Below, in pieces: positions 26,283 through 34,811 of a DNA stretch of 39,063 nucleotides. The stretch spans positions 1-39,063 of the forward strand of contig CALXOW010000028.1 of NCBI GenBank assembly GCA_944390115.1, in the 5' to 3' direction. Under the pieces are notes generated by a model. It saw only the letters and a list, made by a program, of their open reading frames with translations, was not told the origin of the DNA and did not search any database. The position numbers were made by a program, and so were the translations under genes. Within the stretch, counting starts at the first letter, position 1, and each line of letters opens with the position of its first letter. Origin of the DNA: an uncultured Anaerobiospirillum sp. (GTDB lineage: Bacteria; Pseudomonadota; Gammaproteobacteria; Enterobacterales; Succinivibrionaceae).

Positions 26283-27234
26283 ATCTCCCTCCCAAACCAT
26301 GAAACAGCTCAGCCGAGACCTCAAGCTGTGCTTCCTGCTCATAGAGCAGACTAGCGGCGCTAGCCATGTCAGCCCCCTGCTGACCATGCGCACAAACTAG
26401 ATCCGCAGCGCTCACTAAACCATCTGTCCTCATCTGCGCTGCCACCTGCACTAAGTTAGCACGCATTGGTTGCACGTTGAGCGTCACCTGAAGCGGCGTT
26501 CCTAATGCAGGACAAGCCGTGATCTTACCTGAAAGTGCGCGCACCACCCAAGGACAAACTGCGCCGACTTGGGGCAAAAGACCATGCCTCTGAAGATACG
26601 CCGCAAAAGCCTGGTCACAAAACAGCGGCAAAGCGTCCTCACGGCAGCGCCCACCGCGCAGCTCAGTATGAGCGAAATTCACCCGGACATGATAGGCATT
26701 CGTGGCTACTGTCGGGCGCGGCGGCACCCCAGGTGGCGTGGCGAGCAAAGTTAAACCCACCGCAGGCGGGATGGGCGGCAAGGCCGCTAACGTGTCCTCG
26801 TTGAACTCCCAATCTTTGGGCAGCAAGGCCAGGCACGTGGTGCGTTTCATGTCCTCATGTAAGAGCGTCACCGCACCGGCCGCGCGATCAAAGCAGCCCT
26901 CAACAATGCGCAGGCGATAGCACAGGCTGCCATCTTGCCCTCTGATTTCGTGGACCAGGGACAATGAACCGGCCCCAAGCTTGCTGAGCGCAACCACCAG
27001 TAAGACGGGCTCAAAAAGCTTAGGGGCGCGGACGAGTTCGCCTTGAATGCGCGCTAAGACCACGTTGAGATCGTACTGTTCTAAGTAATAACGGCTGCTC
27101 CAGCCTAAGAGCGCGAGCGCTTCCATGCGCGCACTCTCGCATAAGGTGACGAGACTGCGCTCGGATACTCTGCCGCTGCCATCGACTAAATCTGGGGTGA
27201 TGGTCCGGGCAAAGATAAAAGGAGTGTAGGTCAT
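26275..27234 (-). CDS. Double hot-dog thioesterase-like protein
   Basis: Protein of 319 residues that reads as two hot-dog domains in tandem. The first (about 5-145) has TPDLVDGSGRVSERSLVTLCESARMEAL, the family D-x-x-G plus helix arrangement. The second (about 185-315) has VNFAHTELRGGRCREDALPLFCDQAFAAYL with a less standard motif. Such double domains are typical of acyl-ACP/acyl-CoA thioesterases. The start ATG overlaps the stop of the upstream gene (ATGA). Its substrate is unknown; the neighbourhood points to envelope lipids. Confidence 0.75.
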   Translation of the reverse strand: MTYTPFIFARTITPDLVDGSGRVSERSLVTLCESARMEALALLGWSSRYYLEQYDLNVVLARIQGELVRAPKLFEPVLLVVALSKLGAGSLSLVHEIRGQDGSLCYRLRIVEGCFDRAAGAVTLLHEDMKRTTCLALLPKDWEFNEDTLAALPPIPPAVGLTLLATPPGVPPRPTVATNAYHVRVNFAHTELRGGRCREDALPLFCDQAFAAYLQRHGLLPQVGAVCPWVVRALSGKITACPALGTPLQVTLNVQPMRANLVQVAAQMRTDGLVSAADLVCAHGQQGADMASAASLLYEQEAQLEVSAELFHGLGGRYE

Positions 27235-28862
27235 AAGGCCTCAGGAACTGGGGTTTGCGGCATATAAGGAATCAGCGCCGCCATAATGGGTTCAGGCACG
27301 CTGACCTGGCGCCCGTTGCTCTGCTCACAACAGGCATGGCGGCTCTTTTGGGCAAAGCGCAAGATACCGGCGCGATCCCGGATTTCTTGGTAATAGCAGA
27401 TGGAGCTGCGCTGCACCTTAAGCGGCACCACGCTCACCACGATTTCCGTGCCCACGACGATCGGCGCAAAGTAGCGTGCTTGGCTTTCGACCTGCACAGG
27501 GTACAGCTTTTGTGCCAAGAGGTAGGCCTCAAGGTCAAAGCTTAACTGCTCCAAGAAGAAATCAAGCCGGGCATGCTGGCAGAAGGCCAGGAGACGTTGC
27601 TCGGTTAAAAAGCCCCAGCGATTGCAATCGGCCTCATAGACGCGGTAGCGTGCCATGTAATAGACCGGACTGTGCTCATCAAGCGCCACCAGCGTGCCAT
27701 TAGGGTGCGGGCGATTAAGCCACATCCCTAAAGTCAAAGGCCCATCTGTGCCCAGGGCGCGGGCGCCGTACTGCGCAATATGGCTGAGTCCACTGCCAGT
27801 ATCAACCTGCAGCTCGGCTCCCAAGGGCACACTTTTGCGCGCAGCCGCAGCAGCGGCACAAGCCGCCTGAACTGGGTCTGGCGCCGTAGCATCTGCTTCA
27901 GGCTTCAAGCCTGCCTCATTTAGGGCTGTGGCTCCTGGTGCGGCAGCTTGAGTCTCCGCTTCTGGAGCGCTGTCCGCAGTGTGCTGGGCTACAGGTGGTT
28001 CCTGACGCTCGACGTGCGCGTTAGACTCAGACTGAGCGGAGCTTACGCCCTGAGCCTGACTGGCCTCAGCCAGGGCACTCCCGGCGCGGTCAGCAGACTT
28101 AGGCCCGCTCTGAGCTGTTGCTTGCGCCTTGCTCTCAGGCTGGGCCCCTTGGGAGCTGGACGTCGCTTCAGCGGGCACCCTACTGCTCTGAGCTTTGGCC
28201 TGACGCGGTGTGGTCTTAGTGCGGGCTTTGAGCATAGGGGCTTGCGGCTCAAAGGGGTTGAGCGTCAGCCAAGCCTTGAAATCGGCGCTGGTGGTGAAGT
28301 TGAAGATATCGATCTGCGCCTCCAGCAAGATATCCTCGGCGCTGGGGACGGCGTTTTTGCGCGGGCGCGAGTCCTTACTCGGCTCCGTGAGGTCGCCGGG
28401 GTCTGGCAGCTTGTCTAAGCTTAGGCTTTTGAGCGCGTTTTGCCACAGCTCGTGCTCGGCATTGGTGGCCAACTCTTGCAGACGCCGGGCTAAGGCCAAG
28501 ACTGTGGTAGGGCTTTTGCGCACAAACTCAGGGTTGAGCTGATAAAACTGCTGGAGCATGTGGACTTGATGCAAGGACAGTTTCTCAATCCCTGGTTCAT
28601 AGTCGATCTGGTGCGCGCTCAGCGTGATCCCGACCTGGGCTTGCTGGGCGATGACACGGCGCTTGTAGGACTCCTCTGAGGTGTAGAAGGCGCCCTGGTT
28701 GACATGCCCGACATAGACGCGGTGCTCGTGGCGCTGGCCCTTGGCATCAAGATAGAACTTGCGGCACATTACGTAGAGGCGATCAGGCTTGCGCTGCACC
28801 GTCACGCCGTGCTGCGGAAAATCCTTGATATTGCTGCTGTCAAAGGAGATACGACGTCCCAT
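27231..28862 (-). CDS. Fusion: unknown N-terminal domain, Ala/Gln-rich linker, hot-dog domain
   Basis: Protein of 543 residues in three parts. Residues 1 to about 150 are basic, with RLYVMCRKFYLDAKGQRHEHRVYVGHV followed by NQGAFYTSEESYKRR, a pattern like the N-terminal domain of IS1634/IS4-type transposases (a likeness, not proof). Residues about 150-380 form a low-complexity Ala/Gln/Ser/Pro linker. Residues about 380-535 form a hot-dog thioesterase domain (YRVYEADCNRWGFLTEQRLLAFCQHARLDFF). No stop, frameshift or internal start with a ribosome site separates them. The start has GAGG before it. It heads the run of three hot-dog genes that ends in ybgC-tolQ. Confidence 0.7.
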   Translation of the reverse strand: MGRRISFDSSNIKDFPQHGVTVQRKPDRLYVMCRKFYLDAKGQRHEHRVYVGHVNQGAFYTSEESYKRRVIAQQAQVGITLSAHQIDYEPGIEKLSLHQVHMLQQFYQLNPEFVRKSPTTVLALARRLQELATNAEHELWQNALKSLSLDKLPDPGDLTEPSKDSRPRKNAVPSAEDILLEAQIDIFNFTTSADFKAWLTLNPFEPQAPMLKARTKTTPRQAKAQSSRVPAEATSSSQGAQPESKAQATAQSGPKSADRAGSALAEASQAQGVSSAQSESNAHVERQEPPVAQHTADSAPEAETQAAAPGATALNEAGLKPEADATAPDPVQAACAAAAAARKSVPLGAELQVDTGSGLSHIAQYGARALGTDGPLTLGMWLNRPHPNGTLVALDEHSPVYYMARYRVYEADCNRWGFLTEQRLLAFCQHARLDFFLEQLSFDLEAYLLAQKLYPVQVESQARYFAPIVVGTEIVVSVVPLKVQRSSICYYQEIRDRAGILRFAQKSRHACCEQSNGRQVSVPEPIMAALIPYMPQTPVPEAL

Positions 28863-29071
28863 AGTCGATCCTCTTGCCCCAAATGCCTCAAGTGTTTTAG
28901 CGCATGACTGCGCTCTACCCTTTAAAATAGCACTCTCAGGCCCCTTGGCTCAAGGGTGTGCCGCGCAAAATGGCCATATACGCCACGATTTTTTTTTCGT
29001 GTGACGCTACTGGCCCTGTGGTCGGATTGTGATCTACCCTAATTTATCGCCTGATACTCCGTAGACCCAGA

Positions 29072-30127
29072 TCAGCTCAGGCCGCCATCGATCTTATTAT
29101 AAGCCTTAGCGGTGGCGATACGGCCATGGCGGGTGCGCTGAACATAGCCTTGCTGGATCAAGTACGGCTCGACCACGTTCTCTAAGGTCTCACGTTCATA
29201 GCCTAGGGACGCAGCCATGCTCTCAATGCCGACCGGACCACCATTGAAGTCGCAGACGATAGTGGAGAGATAGGCGCGGTCAAAGTCATCAAAGCCGTCG
29301 TGGTCGATCTTGAGGATATTAAGGGCCTTGTCGGCAATCTCGCGCGTGATCACGCCATTGCCCTTGACCTCAGCGTAATCGCGCACGCGCTTGAGCAAGC
29401 GATTAGCGATACGCGGGGTACCACGGGCGCGCTTGGCAATCTCAAGGCCGCCTTCGGGCTCGAGTGGAATATTGAGCTTTTTGGCAGAAGCCGTGACAAT
29501 CAAAAGCAGCTCCTCTGGGCTGTAATAGGTCAGCTGCAAGATAATGCCAAAGCGGGCTCGCAACGGCGAGGTTAAGGTACCGGCGCGCGTGGTCGCTCCG
29601 ATCAAGGTAAAAGGCTGCAGGCCAATCTTAATCGAGCGCGCCGATGGGCCTTCACCGGTTAAGATATCGACCTGATAATCTTCCATTGCCGGGTACAAGA
29701 ACTCTTCGATCACCGGATTTAAGCGGTGAATCTCATCGATAAAGAGGACATCACGGCGCCCCAAATTGGTCAAGATGGCAGCAGCATCGCCCTTCTTTTC
29801 TAAGGCCGGGCCCGAGGTGCTCGAGAGATTGACCTTAAGCTCATTGGCGATGATGTTCGAGAGCGTGGTCTTGCCTAGGCCTGGCGGGCCAAAGATCAAG
29901 ACGTGATCTAAGGCCTCGCCACGCTTGCGCGCTGCCGCTAGGGCAATCTCAAGCTGCGACTTGACCTGCTCTTGACCGATGTAATCTTGGAGCGTCTTAG
30001 GACGCAAAGCCCGATCTTCACTTGCGTCAGTCAACTCAGCCGCGATTTCCTCGTAAGTCTTCTCAGGCCCCACCGTACGTGGTTCCACTTGCAACGAGTC
30101 AGCGACAATGCCTTTAACCGCAGCCAT
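29072..30127 (-). CDS. ruvB: Holliday junction helicase motor RuvB
   Basis: AAA+ ATPase of 351 residues that drives branch migration on RuvA-bound junctions. It shows Walker [10 protein letters not shown], Walker B DEIH, sensor-1 GATTRAG and the winged-helix C-terminus ([13 protein letters not shown]). ATG 30127 has AAAGGAGG before it; the in-frame start 45 bases upstream would run through a hairpin and is rejected. Confidence 0.98.
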   Translation of the reverse strand: MAAVKGIVADSLQVEPRTVGPEKTYEEIAAELTDASEDRALRPKTLQDYIGQEQVKSQLEIALAAARKRGEALDHVLIFGPPGLGKTTLSNIIANELKVNLSSTSGPALEKKGDAAAILTNLGRRDVLFIDEIHRLNPVIEEFLYPAMEDYQVDILTGEGPSARSIKIGLQPFTLIGATTRAGTLTSPLRARFGIILQLTYYSPEELLLIVTASAKKLNIPLEPEGGLEIAKRARGTPRIANRLLKRVRDYAEVKGNGVITREIADKALNILKIDHDGFDDFDRAYLSTIVCDFNGGPVGIESMAASLGYERETLENVVEPYLIQQGYVQRTRHGRIATAKAYNKIDGGLS

Positions 30128-30252
30128 CTTGCCTCCTTTATCACGAAAGAGCCGCCCTCTTGGGGGCGGCATTGTACCACAGGGCCCGGCAGGCCCTTTA
30201 GGGTCCTTAGAGCATCAAAATTCAGGTGCCACTTTACAAGCGTTGCCGCACC
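30128..30252 (-). promoter_or_regulatory. Hairpin and promoter candidate between ruvA and ruvB
   Basis: In the minus-strand sense an extended -10 (TGTGG-TACAAT) is followed by a strong stem GCCGCCC/GGGCGGC (30151-30170) ending just before TCTTTC, then the ruvB ribosome site. The hairpin may weaken read-through from ruvA, and the -10 would give ruvB its own start. Confidence 0.45.
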
Positions 30253-30894
30253 TTAGTGCTTATTGAGCTGCTGGAGCGCGGCCACAATAATTTCTTCGGC
30301 GCTCATGCCCTGCTGGTAGACCGCCCGCACCGTGGTCATGGCTTGATTTTCCTTGAAGCCTAAGCTGACCAGAGCGCCGATGGCATCCTCACAATTAAAG
30401 GCGGAGCTGCGCTCCTCCTCCTGAGCCGAGTTCTCTTGAATATCCAGCGCGCCCTGACTGCCCGCTTGGATTGGGGCATTGTTGATACGCAGCTTGTCGA
30501 TGCGATCGCGCATCTCGACCACGATGCGCTCGGCAGTCTTCTTACCTACGCCCGGCACCGCCACGATGGCATTGATGCGCTCTTCACGAATCGCGGCCAC
30601 AAAGTCATTTAAGGTAAAGACCGAGAGGATCGCCATCGCAATGCGCGGCCCAATGCCGTTGAGCTTGATGAGCTCACGAAAGAGTAGACGCTCTTCCTTG
30701 GTATGAAAGCCAAAGAGCAGCTGCGCGTCCTCACGCACGATATGGTACAGGTACAAGAAACACTCTTGATCCACCTTGAGCTCACTTAAGTACGAGGCCG
30801 GTACCTCGACCTCATAGCCTAAGCCATCACGCGTCTCAATCAAGGCGGTCAAAACCTCAAAACCTAAGACCTTGCCGCGAATCGATCCGAACAT
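30253..30894 (-). CDS. ruvA: Holliday junction DNA-binding protein RuvA
   Basis: Tetrameric junction binder of 213 residues. It has an N-terminal OB fold (MFGSIRGKVLGFE), two helix-hairpin-helix units (LNGIGPRIAMAIL and VPGVGKKTAERIV) and a C-terminal RuvB-contact domain (AIGALVSLGFKENQA). ATG 30894 follows GGAGGAG. Domain order and length are normal. Confidence 0.98.
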   Translation of the reverse strand: MFGSIRGKVLGFEVLTALIETRDGLGYEVEVPASYLSELKVDQECFLYLYHIVREDAQLLFGFHTKEERLLFRELIKLNGIGPRIAMAILSVFTLNDFVAAIREERINAIVAVPGVGKKTAERIVVEMRDRIDKLRINNAPIQAGSQGALDIQENSAQEEERSSAFNCEDAIGALVSLGFKENQAMTTVRAVYQQGMSAEEIIVAALQQLNKH

Positions 30895-30939
30895 TGCTCC
30901 TCCTAACATTCTAATACGTTAAAGTCCACCGGCAGCTCC

Positions 30940-31001
30940 CTACCACTTGGTGGGTGCCCCTGCTACCACTTGGTGGGCGCCCCCTGCTACCACTTGGTGG
31001 G
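30940..31001. repeat. Three copies of a 23-24-base repeat at the ruvC 3' end
   Basis: The 15-mer CTACCACTTGGTGGG occurs at 30940, 30963 and 30987 with C-rich spacers (TGCCCCTG-like). Each copy contains the dyad CCAC-TT-GGTGG. The ruvC stop codon lies in the copy at 30987 and the other two are past it, between ruvC and ruvA. The purpose is unknown. Confidence 0.9.
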
Positions 31002-31526
31002 GCTGCGCCAGCGCCCGTTGACACTGGAGATAGCCCCGGTGGTACGCCCCAGCACCACACTGACCTTATTAGTGTAGCCGTGGCAGATGGCACAGGCCAA
31101 GGCGTCTGCCGCGTCACTTTGCGGCAAGCCGTTTAAGTGCAGGATGTTTTTGACCATGTACTGCACCTGATTCTTTTGCGCGGCACCATAGCCGACCACC
31201 GCCTGCTTAATCTGCATCGGGGTGTACTCAAAGACCTCGAGCCCCGCTCGCGCGCCCACCACCATGGCCACGGCGCGTGACTCCGAGAGCTTGATGGTCG
31301 ACTGCACGTTTTTGGCGACAAAGGTTTCTTCGATCGCCATATGCTCGGGCTTGAACTGCTCGATAATGGCCGTCACCGCATCAAAGATCACCAAGAGGCG
31401 TAAATGCAAGGCCTCAGTGCCGGTAACGATACAGCCCGAGCCTAAATACTGGAGGTTATTACCCTCCATCTTCACCACGCCATAGCCCATCTTACGCGAG
31501 CCTGGGTCGATGCCTAAGATGACCAT
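30987..31526 (-). CDS. ruvC: Holliday junction resolvase RuvC
   Basis: Endonuclease of 179 residues that resolves four-way junctions. All acidic catalytic residues are present: Asp7 (GIDPGSRKMGYG), the Glu of AIEETF, and the Asp pair in SDAADALACAICHG. The C-terminus ends in a repeat unit (PTKW). ATG 31526 is chosen since GIDPG must start near residue 5; a start 15 bases earlier would add five residues. GAGGA precedes it. It is the first gene of ruvC-ruvA-ruvB. Confidence 0.97.
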   Translation of the reverse strand: MVILGIDPGSRKMGYGVVKMEGNNLQYLGSGCIVTGTEALHLRLLVIFDAVTAIIEQFKPEHMAIEETFVAKNVQSTIKLSESRAVAMVVGARAGLEVFEYTPMQIKQAVVGYGAAQKNQVQYMVKNILHLNGLPQSDAADALACAICHGYTNKVSVVLGRTTGAISSVNGRWRSPTKW

Positions 31527-31615
31527 GCCGTCCTCAACCAATTAAACCATAGCGCCGGGCGCTAGCCTTGGCGCTGTGCGCCCCGGAGAATTAGTTTAGC
31601 ATAAAAATTTGTCCT
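31527..31615 (-). promoter_or_regulatory. ruvC promoter region with palindrome
   Basis: In the minus-strand sense an extended -10 (TGC-TAAACT) stands about 65 bases before the ATG. The leader then has a perfect palindrome TAGCGCC-G-GGCGCTA (31550-31564). I see no LexA-type CTGT-N8-ACAG box. Confidence 0.5.
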
Positions 31616-31624
31616 GTGTCCAAA

Positions 31625-31660
31625 AACGAAAAAAGCAGAGCAGGACGCGCCCACTCCGCT
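31625..31660 (-). terminator. Terminator of the TRAP operon
   Basis: In the minus-strand sense AGCGGAGTGGG pairs with CCTGCTCTGCT (11 pairs, three of them wobble) and is followed by TTTTTTCGTTTTT. It lies 60 bases past the dctM stop. Confidence 0.8.
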
Positions 31661-31721
31661 TAAAGGTAGTTGCCGGGCCCAAGATACTAGGCCCTTGGTT
31701 GATGTGTTTGAAAAGGAATCT

Positions 31722-33023
31722 TTACATCAGGCCCATCATCTCTGGGATAAAGAGCGAGAGCGATGGAACATAGGTGATGAGTAAGAGCAAGGCAATCAGC
31801 ATCAGGAAGTATGGCAGGAGCATGACCGAAACGCGCTCAATCGAGCACTTGGTAATGCCGCAGCCCACGAACAAGACCGAGCCTACTGGTGGCGTCATCG
31901 AGCCAATGCACATGTTAAAGATGAGCATGACACCAAAGTGGACTGGATCCATGCCTAAGCTCATGCAGATTGGCAGGAAGATTGGGGTGAAGATCAGGAT
32001 GGCTGGGGTGATGTCCAAGAACATGCCCACTACCAGCAAGATGAAGTTCACCATGAAGAAGATGACGTACTTGTTCTCGGAGATCGAGAGCAGGCCATTA
32101 GCGATGGCATCAGGGATACCCGAGTAGGCGATCACCCAGGACATCGCGGCGCTAGCGGAGATCAAGAATAAGATGATGCCGCTGACGCAGGCGCTATCGA
32201 CCAAGATGCGGAAAAATTGCTTAAAGGTGATGGAACGATAGATCATCGACAAGAGCAAGCAATAAAGTACGCACACGCCCGCACCTTCGGTCGCGGTGAA
32301 GACACCGCCGACGATACCACCGATGACCACGATGATGAGTAGGAAGCTTGGGATGGCCTCCCAGGTGACCTTAAGCACGGTCTTAAGTGGGACAAAGCCG
32401 GTGGTTGGATACTTTTTGGCCTTAGCGTACAAGAAGGCCACCACCATCACACCTAAGCCCATCAGAATGCCAGGGACATAGCCTGCCATGAACAAGGCCG
32501 AAATCGAGACACCGCCCACGACCGAGGAGTACACGATGAAGGCCGAGGTTGGTGGGATCAACAGGCCGGTTGGCGCCGAGGCGATATTAACCGCCGTAGC
32601 AAAGGCCATATCGTACTTCTCTTCCTTTTGGATTGGGGCAATCGAGCCGCCCATGGCCGAAGCAGCGGCAACACCAGAACCGGCCAAGGCGCCAAAGAAC
32701 ATATTGCCTAAGACGTTGGTTTGGGCCAGAGAACCTGGGATAAAGCCGCAGAAGAGCTGCGCGAAGTTGATGATACGGCGCGCGATACCACCATTGTTCA
32801 TGATATTACCGGCCAGAATAAAGAGCGGTACTGCGAGTAGCGAGAAGCTCTCCACGCCGGTATTCATTTTTTGTAGCACAATGAAGCTGACTTGATCTAA
32901 GTTTAACGAGGTCAGACCGGTTGCCGCCGCTGCGAGCACGATCGAGACGCTGATCGGCACACTTAAGGCCAATAAAAAGAAGAAGACGGCGAACAAGACC
33001 ACCGCTGTTAGGGCAATTGACAT
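31722..33023 (-). CDS. dctM: TRAP transporter large permease DctM
   Basis: Inner-membrane carrier of 433 residues with about 12 membrane spans. It is the ion-coupled transport subunit of a tripartite TRAP system. The family pattern is visible in VPLFILAGNIMNNGGIARRIINFA, GSGVAAASAMG and GMFLDITPAILIFTPIFLPI. ATG 33023 has GAGGAGAAG before it and starts one base past the dctQ stop. Confidence 0.95.
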   Translation of the reverse strand: MSIALTAVVLFAVFFFLLALSVPISVSIVLAAAATGLTSLNLDQVSFIVLQKMNTGVESFSLLAVPLFILAGNIMNNGGIARRIINFAQLFCGFIPGSLAQTNVLGNMFFGALAGSGVAAASAMGGSIAPIQKEEKYDMAFATAVNIASAPTGLLIPPTSAFIVYSSVVGGVSISALFMAGYVPGILMGLGVMVVAFLYAKAKKYPTTGFVPLKTVLKVTWEAIPSFLLIIVVIGGIVGGVFTATEGAGVCVLYCLLLSMIYRSITFKQFFRILVDSACVSGIILFLISASAAMSWVIAYSGIPDAIANGLLSISENKYVIFFMVNFILLVVGMFLDITPAILIFTPIFLPICMSLGMDPVHFGVMLIFNMCIGSMTPPVGSVLFVGCGITKCSIERVSVMLLPYFLMLIALLLLITYVPSLSLFIPEMMGLM

Positions 33024-33024
33024 A

Positions 33025-33573
33025 TTACTTCTCCTCTGCAGCTTGCTTGGACTTAAGCTGGGCGCGCATTTCCTCACGGGCCGCTAAAGTCAGCTCACGC
33101 CCCGTGATATCCTCATAGAGGTTGATGATCTGGGCGACGATAATGAGGACACCGGCAATTGGAGCCATCGAGTAAACCAAGGCACGCGAAATGCCGAGTA
33201 AGGCCGAGTACTCCATTTGCGCGGCAAAGGCCAAACGGGTACCGCCAATGACCATGAAGATCAAGGCAAAGACCAAGATAATGGTGTCGACCACGGCATT
33301 GATGCGCTTGCGATTCTCTTCACTGAACTGGTCGCGCACAATGGTCAGCTGCATGTGGGCACGCGCCGAGAAGGCGTAAGCCGCGCCGATAAAGCCAGTC
33401 CAAATCAGGCAATAGCGCACCAGCTCCTCGGTAAAGGCCGAAGGCGCACCCAAGACGTAGCGTGAGAATACTTGCCACAGCACGAGCAAGGTCATGAAGA
33501 CCAAGAAGATAGTGCAGAGGCTGGCCAAAATGAAGTTCATGCCCATTTTGACCTTGATAAGAAAATCGTACAT
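33025..33573 (-). CDS. dctQ: TRAP transporter small permease DctQ
   Basis: Small four-span membrane subunit of 182 residues. It has FLVFMTLLVLWQVFSRYVLG near the N-terminus and the EELVRYCLIWTGFIGAAYAF segment typical of DctQ. A strong GTAGGAGG ribosome site precedes the ATG. It sits eight bases after dctP and one base before dctM, so all three are probably made together. Confidence 0.94.
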   Translation of the reverse strand: MYDFLIKVKMGMNFILASLCTIFLVFMTLLVLWQVFSRYVLGAPSAFTEELVRYCLIWTGFIGAAYAFSARAHMQLTIVRDQFSEENRKRINAVVDTIILVFALIFMVIGGTRLAFAAQMEYSALLGISRALVYSMAPIAGVLIIVAQIINLYEDITGRELTLAAREEMRAQLKSKQAAEEK

Positions 33574-33581
33574 AGGACCTC

Positions 33582-34610
33582 CTACTGTGCGGCACGAATC
33601 TGCTCAATTAAGGCTAAGAGCTTAGCCACACCTGGGTACTCGGCAGAGTACTTGTCGACCATACCCGCCGTAGCCTGACGGAAGGCTTCCTTATCGACGT
33701 CATAGACGAAGGTGACGCCCATCTCGCTTTGGGCTTCGGCGATCGCATCTTGTACCGACTGATCCCACAGCGCTTGGTGGTCCACGGTCGACTTACGTGC
33801 AGCCGCAATTAAGATCTTTTGATCCTCGGGGCTAATCGTGTCCCAGACCTTGGAGGAAACGAGCACGGCATCTGGAATCATGGCATGCTCATCCATCGAG
33901 AAGACCTTGCAGATCTCGCCGTGCTTACCCAAGGTCAGCGCGGTCTCATTGTTCTCAGTGCCGTCGATAATGCCCGTTTGCAGCGAGGTGAAGACATCGC
34001 CATAGGCCATCGCTACCGGCGTGCCGCCCATCACCGAGACCATCTCGGTCTGCGACTTCATGTCTTGGACACGAATCTTGAGACCCTTTAAGTCCGCAGG
34101 CGTGCGAATCGGCTTATCCACGGTATAGAACGAGCGGGCACCTGAGGTGTAATAGGTCAAAGTGACAAAGCCCTTATCGTGGCTGCTCAAGAAAAATTCG
34201 TACATCGGATCGCTATCCATGACGGAGTAGAAATCCTCGGTATTGTTGAAGATATAAGGCAGGCCAAAGGTGTGGTAAGCATCATCATAGGTGGCAAGAC
34301 CAGGGGCTGAGACCTTGGTCATCGCGATCACACCGGCCATCACCTGCTCCATGGTCTCGACCTCGCTGCCCAATTGGCCGTTAGCGAAAATCTTGACCTG
34401 GATGCGACCCCCTGTCTGCTTATTCACCTCCGAGGCAAACTCTGAGATCGCCTGGTGCACGGTGTGGGTCTCGCTCATATTGTGGGCGAGGGTCAGCACC
34501 ATAGGATTTTCAGCGGTCGCTTCGGCGCTATTAGTCGCGCCTTGCTGCGAGCACGCTCCCAAAGACAGCGCCAGGGCTAACGCACATGACGCCTTCAAAA
34601 AAGCTCTCAT
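33582..34610 (-). CDS. dctP: TRAP transporter substrate-binding lipoprotein DctP
   Basis: Solute receptor of 342 residues. The N-terminus has a signal with a lipobox (LSLGAC, Cys about 20), so it is predicted to be membrane-anchored. The core is typical of the DctP family: VLTLAHNMSETHTVHQA, LKGLKIRVQDMKSQ with the carboxylate-binding Arg, and FTSLQTGIIDGTENN. The ligand is likely an organic acid or sugar acid. GAGGAAG precedes ATG 34610. It lies downstream of the GH31 gene with repeats between them. Confidence 0.94.
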   Translation of the reverse strand: MRAFLKASCALALALSLGACSQQGATNSAEATAENPMVLTLAHNMSETHTVHQAISEFASEVNKQTGGRIQVKIFANGQLGSEVETMEQVMAGVIAMTKVSAPGLATYDDAYHTFGLPYIFNNTEDFYSVMDSDPMYEFFLSSHDKGFVTLTYYTSGARSFYTVDKPIRTPADLKGLKIRVQDMKSQTEMVSVMGGTPVAMAYGDVFTSLQTGIIDGTENNETALTLGKHGEICKVFSMDEHAMIPDAVLVSSKVWDTISPEDQKILIAAARKSTVDHQALWDQSVQDAIAEAQSEMGVTFVYDVDKEAFRQATAGMVDKYSAEYPGVAKLLALIEQIRAAQ

Positions 34611-34676
34611 AAACACTTCCTCATCAACACACGAAGAAAAACACACCACCCCCTACTCCCCAGACCAAGGGCGCAC

Positions 34677-34727
34677 CACCACGTAGTGAGATCGTCACCA
34701 CGTAGTGATAGCACCACGATGTAGTGA
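34677..34727. repeat. Three palindromic repeats upstream of dctP
   Basis: CACCACGTAGTGA at 34677-34689 and 34696-34708, and a longer CACCACGATGTAGTGA at 34712-34727, spaced 19 and 16 bases start to start. Each is a near-dyad (CAC-C-ACGT-A-GTG). They lie 67-117 bases before the dctP start, between it and the GH31 gene, and may be operators or RNA hairpins that set apart expression of the two genes. Confidence 0.8.
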
Positions 34728-34811
34728 GAACACCACCATTAGGCGGTTTCGCCCTTAGCTAAGCTGGCAGTGAGCCGACCACACACCTAGGGCGGGAGTA
34801 AGGGGAAAGGG

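Noticed and set aside
27948-28418. 156-codon open frame opposite the hot-dog fusion gene
   Set aside because: It covers the low-complexity linker and lacks any start signal or recognisable domain.
34677-34727. CRISPR-like array before dctP
   Set aside because: Units of 13-16 bases with 3-6 base gaps are far too short and no cas gene is present.
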